Shown here one piece after another: positions 33,073 through 43,218 of a stretch of DNA of 64,000 nucleotides. Position 1 is the first letter of the stretch. Every line of letters begins with the position of its first letter. The DNA is taken from NCBI GenBank assembly GCA_965227255.1, contig CBDDFS010000001.1:310001-374000 (forward strand), read 5' to 3'. The DNA is from CBDDFS01 sp965227255 (GTDB taxonomy: Bacteria > Bacteroidota > Bacteroidia > Flavobacteriales_E > Vicingaceae). The position numbers and the translations under genes were made by a program. Under the pieces are notes generated by a model. It saw only the letters and a program-made list of their open reading frames with translations. It had not been told where the DNA came from and searched no databases.

Positions 33073-34503
33073 TTAGGCATACATGAAGTAATAGGTGATC
33101 GCCCCTCCTAGATATCCGATCAAGGCAAGCATGGAGATTCTCTTTAGATACCACATGAAGTCGATCTTGAGGATACCCATTACGGCTACTCCGGCCGCAG
33201 AACCGATAATCAGACAACTTCCACCTGTCCCGGCACAGTATGCGAGGAATTGCCAGAACTGGTGATCCTGTGGGTAGGAGATGCCGGAGATTTCCGGTCC
33301 GATCTCATACATACCCATGGCACCGGCAACTAGCGGTACATTATCCACAATACTTGATAATAAACCAATTATAACGTTGATCAAATAGATGTCGGCCAGG
33401 GTTCTTTCCAGGAAGTTGGCCAATAACAACAAATGACCGGCCGAACTCAAACTCGCAACAGCAAGCAGGATTCCGAGGAAGAAAAGCACGGATGGCACAT
33501 CAACTTTTCGAAGAACACCAAGAACGGAGAGTCTCATTTTTTCTTCGTGATTCTTATTCCTGTGCATCACTTCCGTCACCACCCAAATAACACCCAGGCC
33601 AAAAAGGATTCCAACAAATGGCGGAAGGTGAGTTACCGACTTAAACACGGGCACAAACAGAAGTAAAACCACACCGAGGAAGAAAACGAAATTCTTTTCC
33701 TGATCTGAGGCCGGATTGACCATGACATCTCCATATTCATTTGGTTCAGGTCGCTCAACATTTCCTTTCACAACAAATGCCAGATAGATCAAAGGAATGA
33801 TCAGACAGACAATGGAAGGAATAATCAGTGAGGTGATAATGGCAAGAGCAGAAACTTGTCCACCGATCCAAAGCATAATGGTAGTCACATCACCGATTGG
33901 TGACCATGCTCCACCTGCATTGGCCGCAATAATGATCACACCGGCAAAGAGCCACAGATCTTTTTTGTCCTTGATAAGTTTCTTCAGGAGAGCCGACATT
34001 ACAATGGCCGTGGTAAGATTATCAAGGGCTGCAGAAAAGAAGAAAGTTAGGAAGCTCAAGGCCACCATTAATTTCATCTTATTCGTGGTCTTTATTTTAT
34101 CTGTAATGATGCTAAATCCGTCATGGGCATCAATTACCTCAACAATAGTCATGGCGCCCAAAAGGAAGAACAGAATTTCAGAGATCTCAATGAGGTGATG
34201 CTGCAACTCGTGCAGGACAAAATGGTTCAGAATATCTTTTGTGTCTTCTGCGGGCGACTCAATTATGTCGGATTGCATGAAATATTCTTTCAGGCTCTTA
34301 AGATATTTCGTGCCTGACTCAAGCATCTCCATTACGCTTAAATTCACATCCACATTCAAAATACCTTCAGCTCCAAGAACAAACAAAGCCCATGTTACTG
34401 AGCCTATTACGAGCGCCGATGCTGATTTGTCAACGCGGATATTGTGTTCGGTTGCAATGGCAACGTAACCAATAATGAAAATAACGAACATGGCTATGAA
34501 CAT
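33073..34503 (-). CDS. nhaD: Na+/H+ antiporter NhaD
   Basis: The 476-residue protein has about twelve helices. NhaD family blocks are HNIRVDKSASALVIGS, FFLGAMTIVEVIDAHDGF, FFFSAALDNLTTAIVMSAL, ANAGGAWSPIGDVTTIMLWIG and SSIVDNVPLVAGAMGMY. It exports Na+/Li+ at alkaline or saline conditions, which fits a marine or saline habitat. It follows the MscS gene by 1 nt, so both handle ions or osmotic stress from one transcript. Confidence 0.92.
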   Translation of the reverse strand: MFIAMFVIFIIGYVAIATEHNIRVDKSASALVIGSVTWALFVLGAEGILNVDVNLSVMEMLESGTKYLKSLKEYFMQSDIIESPAEDTKDILNHFVLHELQHHLIEISEILFFLLGAMTIVEVIDAHDGFSIITDKIKTTNKMKLMVALSFLTFFFSAALDNLTTAIVMSALLKKLIKDKKDLWLFAGVIIIAANAGGAWSPIGDVTTIMLWIGGQVSALAIITSLIIPSIVCLIIPLIYLAFVVKGNVERPEPNEYGDVMVNPASDQEKNFVFFLGVVLLLFVPVFKSVTHLPPFVGILFGLGVIWVVTEVMHRNKNHEEKMRLSVLGVLRKVDVPSVLFFLGILLAVASLSSAGHLLLLANFLERTLADIYLINVIIGLLSSIVDNVPLVAGAMGMYEIGPEISGISYPQDHQFWQFLAYCAGTGGSCLIIGSAAGVAVMGILKIDFMWYLKRISMLALIGYLGGAITYYFMYA

Positions 34504-34504
34504 A

Positions 34505-35614
34505 CTATCCGGCGTTTTCTTTTTGTAAATGTATAGTTTGTGTTGGGAATGCGAAATCTGTTTGACAAGATTCTACAATTTCCATGATCTTATAGTTGAT
34601 CTCTTGCTTTACGTTCAGGAATTGATCGTAATCCATTGTATCAATAAAGTAAAGTACCATTATATCCAGGGAGCTTGCTCCAAAATCCATAAACTTCACC
34701 TTTCCATCCTGATTGGTTTGTTTATGCTCATCAATATACTTCTGTATGGCCTCTACAACTTTTTTAATCTCTTCTCTTTTCGTACCATAAGTCAGCCCAA
34801 CATTAAACTTTACCCTTCTGAATGTGCGCAGTGACATGTTGTCGAGTTCTGAGCTGATCATGTTTCTGTTTGGGATAGTCAGATATGATTTCTCAAGTGT
34901 TCGTATTCTGGTACTCCTGAATCCAACTTTTTCCACAACACCTTCCACTCCACCTACTTTCACCATGTCGCCCACCACAAAAGGTTTGTCAAAAAATATT
35001 GTGAAAGAACCTAATAAATTCTCGAGGCTTTCTTTTGCTGCCAAAGCAATCGCAACTCCACCTATTCCCAATCCGGCAATCAAAGCTCCTATGTTCATTT
35101 TGAACACTGTGCTTAATATGACCAATACACCCAGGATGACAACAAATACTTTCAGAATATCCATTACAAATGGAATGAGCTGATCATCTTGTTTGCTCGT
35201 TGTGGTATCGGCCTTCTTGCGCAGCATCATTCCAAATGCAGTCACCACTTTTAAAGCAACACGTATCAAGGATATTGCGAGTAAAGCCATATAGGCGCGT
35301 TTCAATATCATTCTGAATCCAAATTCGTTCGGTGGACTCAACTCCCATTCTGCCGGAAATCGCAAAAAGGATGCACCAACATAAAGGAGAACAAGGAAAA
35401 TGAATAGATTGAGTGGTTTTCTCAGTAGCTTTTTAAATTCATCACGAGTCAGGCGGTATTCAGATCTTCTGAAAATCTGATTGATAAGCGTCACCAACAC
35501 GGATGCAATCCAACCATGAAACATCCATCCTAGAATGAGCAAGGACAAAGCCAATGCATAATTCTGCACGGAATTGCCGAAATATTCTAGTTCAAGGATG
35601 CTCTGAAAATCCAT
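34505..35614 (-). CDS. Mechanosensitive ion channel, MscS family
   Basis: The 369-residue protein has four N-terminal helices and the MscS core (about 185-230). This contains GIGGVAIALAAKESLENLLGSFTIFFDKPFVVGDMVKVGGVEGVVEKVGFRSTRIR, the pore helix and beta-domain signature. A C-terminal alpha/beta domain follows. It releases solutes on osmotic downshift. It shares its start base region with the preceding dehydrogenase stop (35614). Confidence 0.92.
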   Translation of the reverse strand: MDFQSILELEYFGNSVQNYALALSLLILGWMFHGWIASVLVTLINQIFRRSEYRLTRDEFKKLLRKPLNLFIFLVLLYVGASFLRFPAEWELSPPNEFGFRMILKRAYMALLAISLIRVALKVVTAFGMMLRKKADTTTSKQDDQLIPFVMDILKVFVVILGVLVILSTVFKMNIGALIAGLGIGGVAIALAAKESLENLLGSFTIFFDKPFVVGDMVKVGGVEGVVEKVGFRSTRIRTLEKSYLTIPNRNMISSELDNMSLRTFRRVKFNVGLTYGTKREEIKKVVEAIQKYIDEHKQTNQDGKVKFMDFGASSLDIMVLYFIDTMDYDQFLNVKQEINYKIMEIVESCQTDFAFPTQTIHLQKENAG

Positions 35615-36839
35615 TACATCAATTGTTTTAGAGCAATTGAAAATCCGACTTCGGTGATTCCGGTTTTTTCTCCGCTCTCACCATGAATTCTTGCTATAGC
35701 CTGGCGAATAACTTCTGATGTATCACTAAAAATGGCATGATCAGAAAGTTCTCCTTTCGCTTCCATAAGATAGGCAAAAACCCTTGCCATACCACAGTTT
35801 GCGATGAAATCGGGTATTACACTGACTTTTCCGTCTGCATATTCTCCAATGGGTCCAAAAAAGATCTCATTATCGGCAAAAGGAACATTGGCACCACAGG
35901 AAATCACCTCCAGTCCACCATTTACCATTCGATCGATCTGATCTTTTGTGACCAATCTGCTGGCTGCAGCTGGAATGAATACTTCTGCACCCATATCCCA
36001 GATTTTTTCATTCACTTCTTCAAATGACATCATCTTATCTGAAGCCAGGAATTTCCATCCTTATTAAGGAAGAGGTCTCTTACTTCATCAACATCCATTC
36101 CTTCTTCCGAAAGAATGCCTCCAACTCGATCTATGATCCCAACTACCTTACATCCTTCTTTCGCCAGATAATAAGCCGCCGCAGAAGCAACATTTCCCCA
36201 ACCCTGGATAATGGCTCTTTTCCCATCAAGCTTTCCGCCGTAAATATTGTAAAAGTGATTTACCGCTTCAGAAACACCATAACCTGTAATCATATCGGCA
36301 ACTACCAATCCTCTTTCAGCATCAGGAGTATACCTTTCATCTTTCATTTTCTTGGAAACACCTTCTCTCAGTCTGGAAATCTTATTGATCTTTTCAATCT
36401 CCATAGGAGCAAAATGTCCTTGTAGCACACCTTCCTGCGGATGCCATACATTGTAACTTTCTGTGATCGGAATCACTTCATGAATCTCATCCACATTGAG
36501 ATCTCCTCCTGTACCGTAGTAGTGTTTTAAGAGCGGAGTAACGGCTTTGTACCATCTTTTAAGCACTCCGTCTTTTCTTGGGTCTTTCGGATCGAAATTG
36601 ATTCCCGACTTAGCTCCACCGATCGGTGGTCCTGAAACGGTGAATTTGATCTCCATGGTTTTGGCAAGACTAGTCACCTCGTGTTTGTCCAAACCAGGTC
36701 GCATTCTGGTACCACCACCTGCAGCACCTCCACGAAGACTATTTATAACTACCCATCCTTCGGCCTCGGTTTCTGAATCCTTCCACTCAAAAGTGATCTC
36801 AGGCCGCTTGTTTTCGTATTCTTTTAGTATATCTAACAT
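35614..36839 (-). pseudogene. Glu/Leu/Phe/Val dehydrogenase with one frameshift
   Basis: Two frames together make one enzyme of about 408 residues. The N-terminal part (36839 to about 36050) has VINSLRGGAAGGGTRMRPGL, catalytic GPPIGGAKSGI and NVDEIHEVI, and the start of the Rossmann domain GKRAIIQGWGNVASAAAYYLA. The C-terminal part has GAEVFIPAAASRLV, GANVPFADNEIFFGPIGE and PDFIANCGMARVFAYL. They are broken near 36049-36051, where one missing T would restore GNFLASDKMMSFEE. The total of 1226 nt plus one is a multiple of three. It oxidatively deaminates an amino acid with NAD(P). Either a recent lesion or a sequencing error. Confidence 0.85.
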
Positions 36840-36927
36840 CTCTTAAAAAAAGCAGGGCAAATGTATAAAATTTAGGTCGGAGAGTCTGAGATAATGAGGC
36901 AAAAGCCGTGAAGCAAATTTAATGTTG

Positions 36928-38005
36928 TCAATTCGTTCTGTACACCACGCCCGAACAGTGATTTTCGGATGCCCCGGTCACCTGTGCTAACACATTTATT
37001 TCATTTCTAAGTCGTAAAACACCGAGAAATCCAAAAACAAGTGATTCTTTGAAGTTGATAATGTCAGGATCACGCACAACGGGATTCAGCCCTTTTTCAA
37101 TCATCAATTCAATTATTCGCTCATTAAATGCACCTCCACCGGTAACAAGAATTCTTTCCTTCTTAAAACTCAACACTCCTCGATATCTCTTCAGCAATAC
37201 TTTCATACAAAGTAGCCAGCATGTCATTGGTGCTGAATATTTCCATATCCAAATCCGACAACATCTCTCTTTCAAAAAATGTGGCGTCAAGACTCTTCGG
37301 AGGATGCTCGGAGAAATACTCCAATGACGACCATCTTTCCATTAACTCCGGTATCACCTTTCCCTTTGCACCCAGATGACCGGATTCATCGTAAGCAAGG
37401 CCTTCTCTGTTCGCAAAGTAATTAGCTCCAACGTTACAAATACAAATGTCATAAGCTTGAATTGAACCTGAATTTTTTTCGGAAATATTGGCAATTCCAC
37501 CAAGGTTCAGACAATACATAAAATCCTTAAAAAGCTCTTTATCGCCTATAGGAACAAGTGGTGCACCCTGGCCTCCCAATTCAATATCTTTCGACCTAAA
37601 ATCGTTGATAACCGTAAGACCTGTTAAATCACAAAGTAAACGACCATCGCCAATTTGTATGGTTACTCCGGCAGATGGATCATGAAAGATGGTTTGTCCA
37701 TGACATGCAATAAGGTCAACTTCGACTTCTACTCCAGATAAAAAATCATTTACGCAATCTGCGACCCATTTGGCATATTGCCTATCAAGCTTCCGTCGGA
37801 CTTCGAGCTCCATATTGCTTCCCAGAGCTGCCTTTATAGATTCAAGTAAGGCTTCATCAAAGTTGTAAGAGGCACATTTTATGAATTCGAACGACCATTC
37901 AGAATTGTGAAATTTATATTCGGCCAGTGACACATCCAGACCATCGAGGCTGGTTCCGCTCATAAGGCCAATGGCACGATAAATTTTCATGTCTTCCGAC
38001 GACAT
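36928..38005 (-). pseudogene. anmK: Anhydro-N-acetylmuramic acid kinase AnmK with one frameshift
   Basis: The N-terminal frame has the ATP-binding GLMSGTSLDGLDV, DLIACHGQTIFHDP, TVINDFRSKDIELGGQGAPLVPIGD and YDESGHLGAKG. The C-terminal part SFKKERILVTGGGAFNERIIELM is in another frame, joined near 37165-37175. The shift equals one extra or two missing bases, unlike the other frameshifts here. It phosphorylates anhydroMurNAc during cell-wall recycling. The start may be the ATG at 38005 or the one five codons later. Confidence 0.85.
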
Positions 38006-38025
38006 TCTGTGTTCGCTAAAATGTT

Positions 38026-38033
38026 AAATTTGC
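38026..38033 (+). promoter_or_regulatory. -7 box of the acyl-CoA dehydrogenase gene
   Basis: TAAATTTG fits TAnnTTTG, 22 nt before the ATG at 38056. A -33 TTTG is not clear. Confidence 0.45.
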
Positions 38034-38055
38034 GCACACAATTTAAATCTATTTC

Positions 38056-39198
38056 ATGAATTTACAGCTGACAGAGGAGCATCTCGCGGTTCGGGATGCA
38101 GCAAGGGATTTTGCTCAAAATATTTTGAAACCCGGAGTGATCGAAAGGGATGAAACTCAAACTTTCGCAACGGAAGAAATGAAGCAATTGGGAGAGCTCG
38201 GCTTCCTGGGAATGATGGTAAACCCGAAATACAATGGCGGAGGAATGGACACCATCTCATATGTCCTTGCCATGGAAGAAATCTCCAAAGTGGATGCATC
38301 TGTTTCTGTAGCAATGTCAGTAAACAATTCTCTTTATTGCTGGGGAATTGAAAAATTCGGAACTGAAGAACAAAAAGAAAAATATTTGAAACCTGCTGCC
38401 GCAGGTCAGGTGCTCGGAGCATTTTGCCTTTCTGAACCTGAAGCGGGATCTGATGCAACATCGCAAAGAACAACGGCCATTGACAAGGGTGACCATTACC
38501 TTTTAAATGGAACGAAGAACTGGATCACCAACGGTAATTCGGCGTCATTTTATATCGTAATAGCTCAGACTGATGCCGACAAAGGACACCACGGTATAAA
38601 TGCCTTTATTGTTGAGAAGGACTGGGAAGGATTTCAGGTTGGTGCCAAGGAAAACAAATTAGGTATCAGAGGATCTGACACACATACCTTAATGTTTCAG
38701 GATGTAAAGGTGCCCAAGGAAAATAGGATTGGTGATGACGGATTTGGATTCACATTCGCTATGAAAGTGTTGTCGGGTGGTAGAATTGGTATTGCATCAC
38801 AGGCTCTTGGAATTGCCTCAGGTGCTTACGAGCTTGCTGTAGCCTATTCAAAAGAGAGAGAAGCTTTTGGAAAACCTATACACAAACATCAGGCCATTTC
38901 ATTCAAACTGGCTGATATGGCAACCAGGATTGAAGCTGCCAGATTGCTTTGTTTAAAAGCGGCATGGCTGAAAGATCAGGGTATGAATTTTGACAAAGAA
39001 AGTGCCATGGCAAAGGTGTTTGCTTCAGAGGCTGCAATGGACATTACAGTGGAAGCTGTTCAGGTTCATGGCGGATACGGTTATGTGAAAGAATACCACG
39101 TTGAACGCTTAATGAGAGATGCGAAGATCACACAGATCTATGAAGGCACGAGCGAAGTTCAGCGTATTGTTATTTCAAGATCGGTTCTTAAGGACTGA
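38056..39198 (+). CDS. Short-chain acyl-CoA dehydrogenase
   Basis: The 380-residue FAD enzyme has FCLSEPEAGSDATSQRTTA, TKNWITNGNSAS, the catalytic Glu in MRDAKITQIYEGTSEVQRIV near the C-terminus, and VQVHGGYGYVKEYHVERLMRD. It oxidises acyl-CoA in fatty-acid or branched-chain degradation, most like butyryl-CoA dehydrogenase. Its TGA abuts the murF stop to form the palindrome TGATCA. Confidence 0.93.
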   Translation: MNLQLTEEHLAVRDAARDFAQNILKPGVIERDETQTFATEEMKQLGELGFLGMMVNPKYNGGGMDTISYVLAMEEISKVDASVSVAMSVNNSLYCWGIEKFGTEEQKEKYLKPAAAGQVLGAFCLSEPEAGSDATSQRTTAIDKGDHYLLNGTKNWITNGNSASFYIVIAQTDADKGHHGINAFIVEKDWEGFQVGAKENKLGIRGSDTHTLMFQDVKVPKENRIGDDGFGFTFAMKVLSGGRIGIASQALGIASGAYELAVAYSKEREAFGKPIHKHQAISFKLADMATRIEAARLLCLKAAWLKDQGMNFDKESAMAKVFASEAAMDITVEAVQVHGGYGYVKEYHVERLMRDAKITQIYEGTSEVQRIVISRSVLKD

Positions 39199-40479
39199 TC
39201 AGAGAACATCAACTACATTTTCGAGTCGGATTCCCCGGGATCCTTTGATCAGAATATTATAGTTCCTCAAATGGGATTGGCTTAGGTATTCCTTTGCTTC
39301 TTCTGCGTTGTCAAAAGAAGGATATTCCGATTTTAATGCAGAGAAAATAGGTCCGACTAACACCGCATCCAAGCCTTTTTCTTTCACCAATTCTGCAACT
39401 TTTGCGTGTTCCATGGCTGCATCATCGCCCAATTCAAGCATGTCTCCAAGGATAACGAACTTGTTTGACTCATTAAGTTTCCCAAAAGAATTTAATGCTT
39501 CTGCCATGCTGCTCGGATTGGCATTATAGGCATCAAGGATGAGGTTGTTATTTTTCGTCTTCAGAATTTGTGAGCGATTATTTGTCGGTTCATACTCCGA
39601 CAAGGCCTCGCATATTTCAGTCACAGCTACCCCAAAATGAATCCCTATGCCCACAGCACACAGGATATTAGTGTAATTATACGCACCGAACAAAAGTGTG
39701 GAAGCCTCATAATCTTTTCCTTCATATTGAATACTGACAGTTATCCTTCCGGCTTCATTTTCTTTTGAACTGGACCGAAATACCTCGTTGTCACCATACA
39801 ATACTCTCTCTATTCCTTCAGAATCTTGCATTAAAACCGGATCCTGAGCATTAACAAATAGCTTACCTCCCTTTGCAGCCATATATCTGTACAACTCAGT
39901 TTTCCCCTTTCTAACTCCCTCAATACCTCCAAAACCTTCCAGGTGGGCCTTGCCAATATTGGTTATTACTCCATAATCCGGATCTGAAAGCCTGGTCAGG
40001 AAATCGATCTCACCCTGATGATTGGCACCCATTTCTATTATGGCCATATTATGATCTTTCGTCAAACGAAGCAAGGTAAGTGGAACACCGATATGATTGT
40101 TGTAGTTGCCGGCTGTGGCAAGTACATTGAATTTCTTGCTCAAAACAGCATGCATCAGCTCTTTCGTTGTCGTCTTACCATTCGATCCTGTAATGCCAAT
40201 TACGGGCAGTCCAAGTTCTATTCTATGATGCTTACCCAAAGCCTGCAAACTCTCCAACACATTCTCTACCTTCAGCAGTTTGGGATGATCTTCAAGAGAA
40301 TTATCATCAACAACGGCAAAAGCTGCTCCTTTTTCAAGAGCCTGCATGGCAAATTGATTTGCATCAAAGTTCTCTCCTTTCAAAGCAAAGAACATGGACC
40401 CTTCCTTGATCTGCCTCGTATCGGTACTGATCAAGGGATGCTCGAGGAAAATCTTGTATAGTTCTTCTGTACTAAGCAT
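39199..40479 (-). CDS. murF: UDP-MurNAc-tripeptide:D-Ala-D-Ala ligase MurF
   Basis: The 426-residue Mur ligase has TDTRQIKEGSMFFALKG, P-loop GITGSNGKTTTKELMHAVL, NYNNHIGVPLTLL, EMGANHQGEIDFL, NAQDPVL and DAYNANPSSMAEAL. It adds D-Ala-D-Ala to the peptidoglycan precursor. It follows gldJ, an order also seen in gliding Bacteroidota. A terminator-like hairpin with a T run stands immediately before its ATG. Confidence 0.93.
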   Translation of the reverse strand: MLSTEELYKIFLEHPLISTDTRQIKEGSMFFALKGENFDANQFAMQALEKGAAFAVVDDNSLEDHPKLLKVENVLESLQALGKHHRIELGLPVIGITGSNGKTTTKELMHAVLSKKFNVLATAGNYNNHIGVPLTLLRLTKDHNMAIIEMGANHQGEIDFLTRLSDPDYGVITNIGKAHLEGFGGIEGVRKGKTELYRYMAAKGGKLFVNAQDPVLMQDSEGIERVLYGDNEVFRSSSKENEAGRITVSIQYEGKDYEASTLLFGAYNYTNILCAVGIGIHFGVAVTEICEALSEYEPTNNRSQILKTKNNNLILDAYNANPSSMAEALNSFGKLNESNKFVILGDMLELGDDAAMEHAKVAELVKEKGLDAVLVGPIFSALKSEYPSFDNAEEAKEYLSQSHLRNYNILIKGSRGIRLENVVDVL

Positions 40480-40506
40480 AAAAAAACCCCGTCGTTTTGA
40501 CGGGGT
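40480..40506 (-). terminator. Terminator-like hairpin abutting the murF start
   Basis: On the minus strand ACCCCGTC/GACGGGGT form an 8-bp stem with a 5-nt loop. Seven T residues follow and then directly the ATG of murF. It may end gldJ transcription or act as an attenuator/translational control element for murF. Confidence 0.75.
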
Positions 40507-40530
40507 AATTTATAAAATATCTTATTCGGT

Positions 40531-42024
40531 TTAGTATCCTAATCCAACCGGACTTCCAACTCTTGTCATGGCACATCTGAAGCCAATGTAATCTGTGGAA
40601 AGGTCCTTCTGGAGGAATCTTCTTGCTCCCGGAGTAACAAAGAATGCTCTGTCCATCCAGCTACCACCTTTGTAAACCATGGCCTGATCATTGATCAAGG
40701 TTTGTTTACCGAAGTTATACATAGTACCGTTAACCAGGTCAGCTTCAGCAGATGGATCTTCTCTATAGTAGATACTTGATTCCCAGTCACCATCTTCGTA
40801 ATCAATGTTGTCTGATCTTCTGTAGTTTCTTCTGTCTTTTAGATTATCAAGCTCCACATCAACATCTCTGTAAGTCAATCGACCCAATGAATCTTTCTCA
40901 GCGATCAAACCTTCTTCGTCCAATTGCTTAGTCTGGAAAACGTTTCCTCTGAAAGGTCTGAAATCAACTGACTCTTCAAATGAAAGTGGTCTGTAAACAT
41001 CCATTACCCACTCAGCAACGTTACCGGCCATATTATAAAGACCGTAGTCATTTGGCCAGTAAGAGAATACAGGAGCAGTTACATCGGCGTTATCATTCAA
41101 CCTTCCGGCTACACCCATGTTATCACCTCTACCTCTCTTAAAGTTGGCAAGGAAGTCTCCAAGATACTTGTCATCTGAATTTCTAACAGCGTGACCATTC
41201 CATGGATACAATTTCTTTTCAGTGATCAATTCATCAACTGTATTTCCGATCAAACCATAAGCGGCGAATTCCCACTCAGCTTCAGTCGGAAGACGGTACT
41301 TAGGAAGAAGGATTCCATCCTCCATTCTTACGTTTCTGAATTCTTTGTCAGGATTGAAGTCTGGAAGTCCATCAACTCTCTTTCCTGATTCGTACTGACC
41401 GGCAAGATATGCCTCAGTATTGAAGTTATCTTCGTTGATCTGGCTTGGATAATGCTCAAACAAACCTTCACGGATCAAAATAATCTCATTTACCCTATCA
41501 GTTCTCCACTTACAGAAGTCAGTGGCCTGCTCATGACTTACACCTACCACAGGATAATCTCTGTAAGCCGGGTGACGCAGATAAAGCTCAACATATGGTT
41601 CGTTGTAGGCAAGAGATTTTCTCCATACCAATGTATCAGGACGTGCTTTTCTTACCACTTCAGGGTAATCCACTCCGAATACTCTTTCCAACCAGTATAA
41701 ATATTCTAAATAGTAGAAGTTCGTAACCTCAGTTTCATCCATATAGAATGATGAAACAGTTACCGTTCTTGGCAAAGTATTCCAGTCGTAAGTAACATCC
41801 TGTTCAACTCTACCCATTGTAAATCGTCCACCCTGGATCAAAACCAGACCCGGACCTGTTTCCTGCTCCAAGAATGGGGCCTTATAAAAACCTCCATTTT
41901 TTGGATTATTGTATTCCCAACCTGTAGCCCCTGATCTTTCTCTCTGACAAGAGAATAAAATCATCACAAGGCCTGCCATCAGCACGCTCGCTAGAAATTT
42001 ACCCTTTGCTCTCCTCATAATCAT
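40531..42024 (-). CDS. gldJ: Gliding-motility/T9SS lipoprotein GldJ
   Basis: The 497-residue protein has lipobox LFSC and a sulfatase-modifying-factor (FGE/SUMF-like) domain. The domain shows GLVLIQGGRFTMGRVEQD, FYMDETEVTNFYYLEYLYW, YRLPTEAEWEFAA, YNMAGNVAEWVMDVY, VYKGGSWMD and DLSTDYIGFRCAM. GldJ is an outer-membrane lipoprotein needed for gliding and T9SS. SUMF-like GldK exists too, but the gldJ-murF order and the neighbouring porU/porV favour GldJ. The catalytic Cys pair of true FGE is not evident. Confidence 0.85.
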   Translation of the reverse strand: MIMRRAKGKFLASVLMAGLVMILFSCQRERSGATGWEYNNPKNGGFYKAPFLEQETGPGLVLIQGGRFTMGRVEQDVTYDWNTLPRTVTVSSFYMDETEVTNFYYLEYLYWLERVFGVDYPEVVRKARPDTLVWRKSLAYNEPYVELYLRHPAYRDYPVVGVSHEQATDFCKWRTDRVNEIILIREGLFEHYPSQINEDNFNTEAYLAGQYESGKRVDGLPDFNPDKEFRNVRMEDGILLPKYRLPTEAEWEFAAYGLIGNTVDELITEKKLYPWNGHAVRNSDDKYLGDFLANFKRGRGDNMGVAGRLNDNADVTAPVFSYWPNDYGLYNMAGNVAEWVMDVYRPLSFEESVDFRPFRGNVFQTKQLDEEGLIAEKDSLGRLTYRDVDVELDNLKDRRNYRRSDNIDYEDGDWESSIYYREDPSAEADLVNGTMYNFGKQTLINDQAMVYKGGSWMDRAFFVTPGARRFLQKDLSTDYIGFRCAMTRVGSPVGLGY

Positions 42025-42064
42025 ACAATTTAGTGCCCGAAAATTACTGAATTTTTAATGTTTT

Positions 42065-43087
42065 TTAAAACTGTGGACAATTGACGGTTCTCCATTCTGT
42101 CTTCTTCACTTTACAGTTAAAGTTCAGAATAAATGAAATTTCATGCGATCCTCCGGACTGGTTTGTAAATCGCGAAACGGTCACATCGTAACTGTATCCA
42201 AGTTTGAAACGGTCCATGTGAAGACCAACCATACCAATTACAGCATCGATATTTGAGAGTGAATGTCTTACCCAGAGTCCACCGATTACAACACCCCTCG
42301 TTGCATAGAAACCATAGTTGAACAGGTTAAAACCGGCCTGATTCTGATAAATAAAGTTCGGACTGATACTTCCTCTGTCCACGCCGCCTAATCCACGAAT
42401 TGGAAGAACGGCACCCCCGTGAAGGGTGAATTTCCTTGGCAGTTTACTATCACCATTTGCAGTTAATGACTGATCTGGTTCAGTTAAGTGGTGAAACGCG
42501 AATCCACCAAAATATTTGTCGCTGAAAGCAAGAACACCCGCAGAGAAATCAACTCCTCTTGCCGGATCATTTAACGGAACTTCGTCAGTTGTATAGATAA
42601 ATCCTTGCCTTGGATCAATCATATCCCCAAAGGTCAGCTTACTGAAATCAACTTTCTTTTCGAAATAACTCACCTGGGCTCCAAAGGTCATGGAGAAGAA
42701 CCTGGTGATGTTTAATTGGTAGGCATATAAAAGGTTAACATCCTGAGATGTGACGGTACCTGCTCCGGCTTCATCACTCATAACCAACAAACCAAGACCA
42801 CCTGCAAGGGCATCAAAGTGCTGGTCATAAGAAGCTGAGTAGGTAACAAAGCCCTGATCAAGTGAAGGCCATTGATTACGATAACTGAGTCCAACACGTG
42901 GACATCTTTCCGTACCTGCAAAGGCCGGGTTCAAGTAGAGACGATTTGCGTAGAACTGACTAAACTCAGGATCCTGGGCAAATACCTCAAACCCGCTCAC
43001 AAACAAAAAGGCAAATAAAATTTGCCTGACGATTCCTCTCTTCCCCTTTAAATATTCCAATCCTACCTGAAAAATTAAATTTCGCAA
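42065..43087 (-). CDS. PorP/SprF-family T9SS outer-membrane protein
   Basis: The 340-residue protein is a 14-strand-type barrel of the PorP/SprF family, starting after the signal with DPEFSQFYANRLYLNPAFAGT. Typical blocks include LSYRNQWPSLDQGFVTYSASYDQ, GLLVMSDEAGAGTVTSQDVNLLYAYQLNI and the C-terminal FKLGYSYDVTVSRF with SHEISFILNFNC. These proteins anchor T9SS cargos or motility adhesins. It is 40 nt upstream of gldJ and divergent from porU. The signal peptide is preceded by about 18 extra residues, so the start is not certain. Confidence 0.88.
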   Translation of the reverse strand: MRNLIFQVGLEYLKGKRGIVRQILFAFLFVSGFEVFAQDPEFSQFYANRLYLNPAFAGTERCPRVGLSYRNQWPSLDQGFVTYSASYDQHFDALAGGLGLLVMSDEAGAGTVTSQDVNLLYAYQLNITRFFSMTFGAQVSYFEKKVDFSKLTFGDMIDPRQGFIYTTDEVPLNDPARGVDFSAGVLAFSDKYFGGFAFHHLTEPDQSLTANGDSKLPRKFTLHGGAVLPIRGLGGVDRGSISPNFIYQNQAGFNLFNYGFYATRGVVIGGLWVRHSLSNIDAVIGMVGLHMDRFKLGYSYDVTVSRFTNQSGGSHEISFILNFNCKVKKTEWRTVNCPQF

Positions 43088-43134
43088 AGTTTCAAAAGTA
43101 TAAAAAAATACCGTTCAACTCCTTACAATATTCC

Positions 43135-43142
43135 TAATTTTG
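43135..43142 (+). promoter_or_regulatory. -7 box upstream of porU
   Basis: TAATTTTG fits TAnnTTTG, 76 nt before the porU ATG. The -33 element is weak. Confidence 0.4.
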
Positions 43143-43218
43143 AGTCGTTTCTTCATCGTAATTTCCATCTCAAAATCCAGAATAGGCAGGCGCAATCTTA
43201 GTTATAAATTTATAAATA

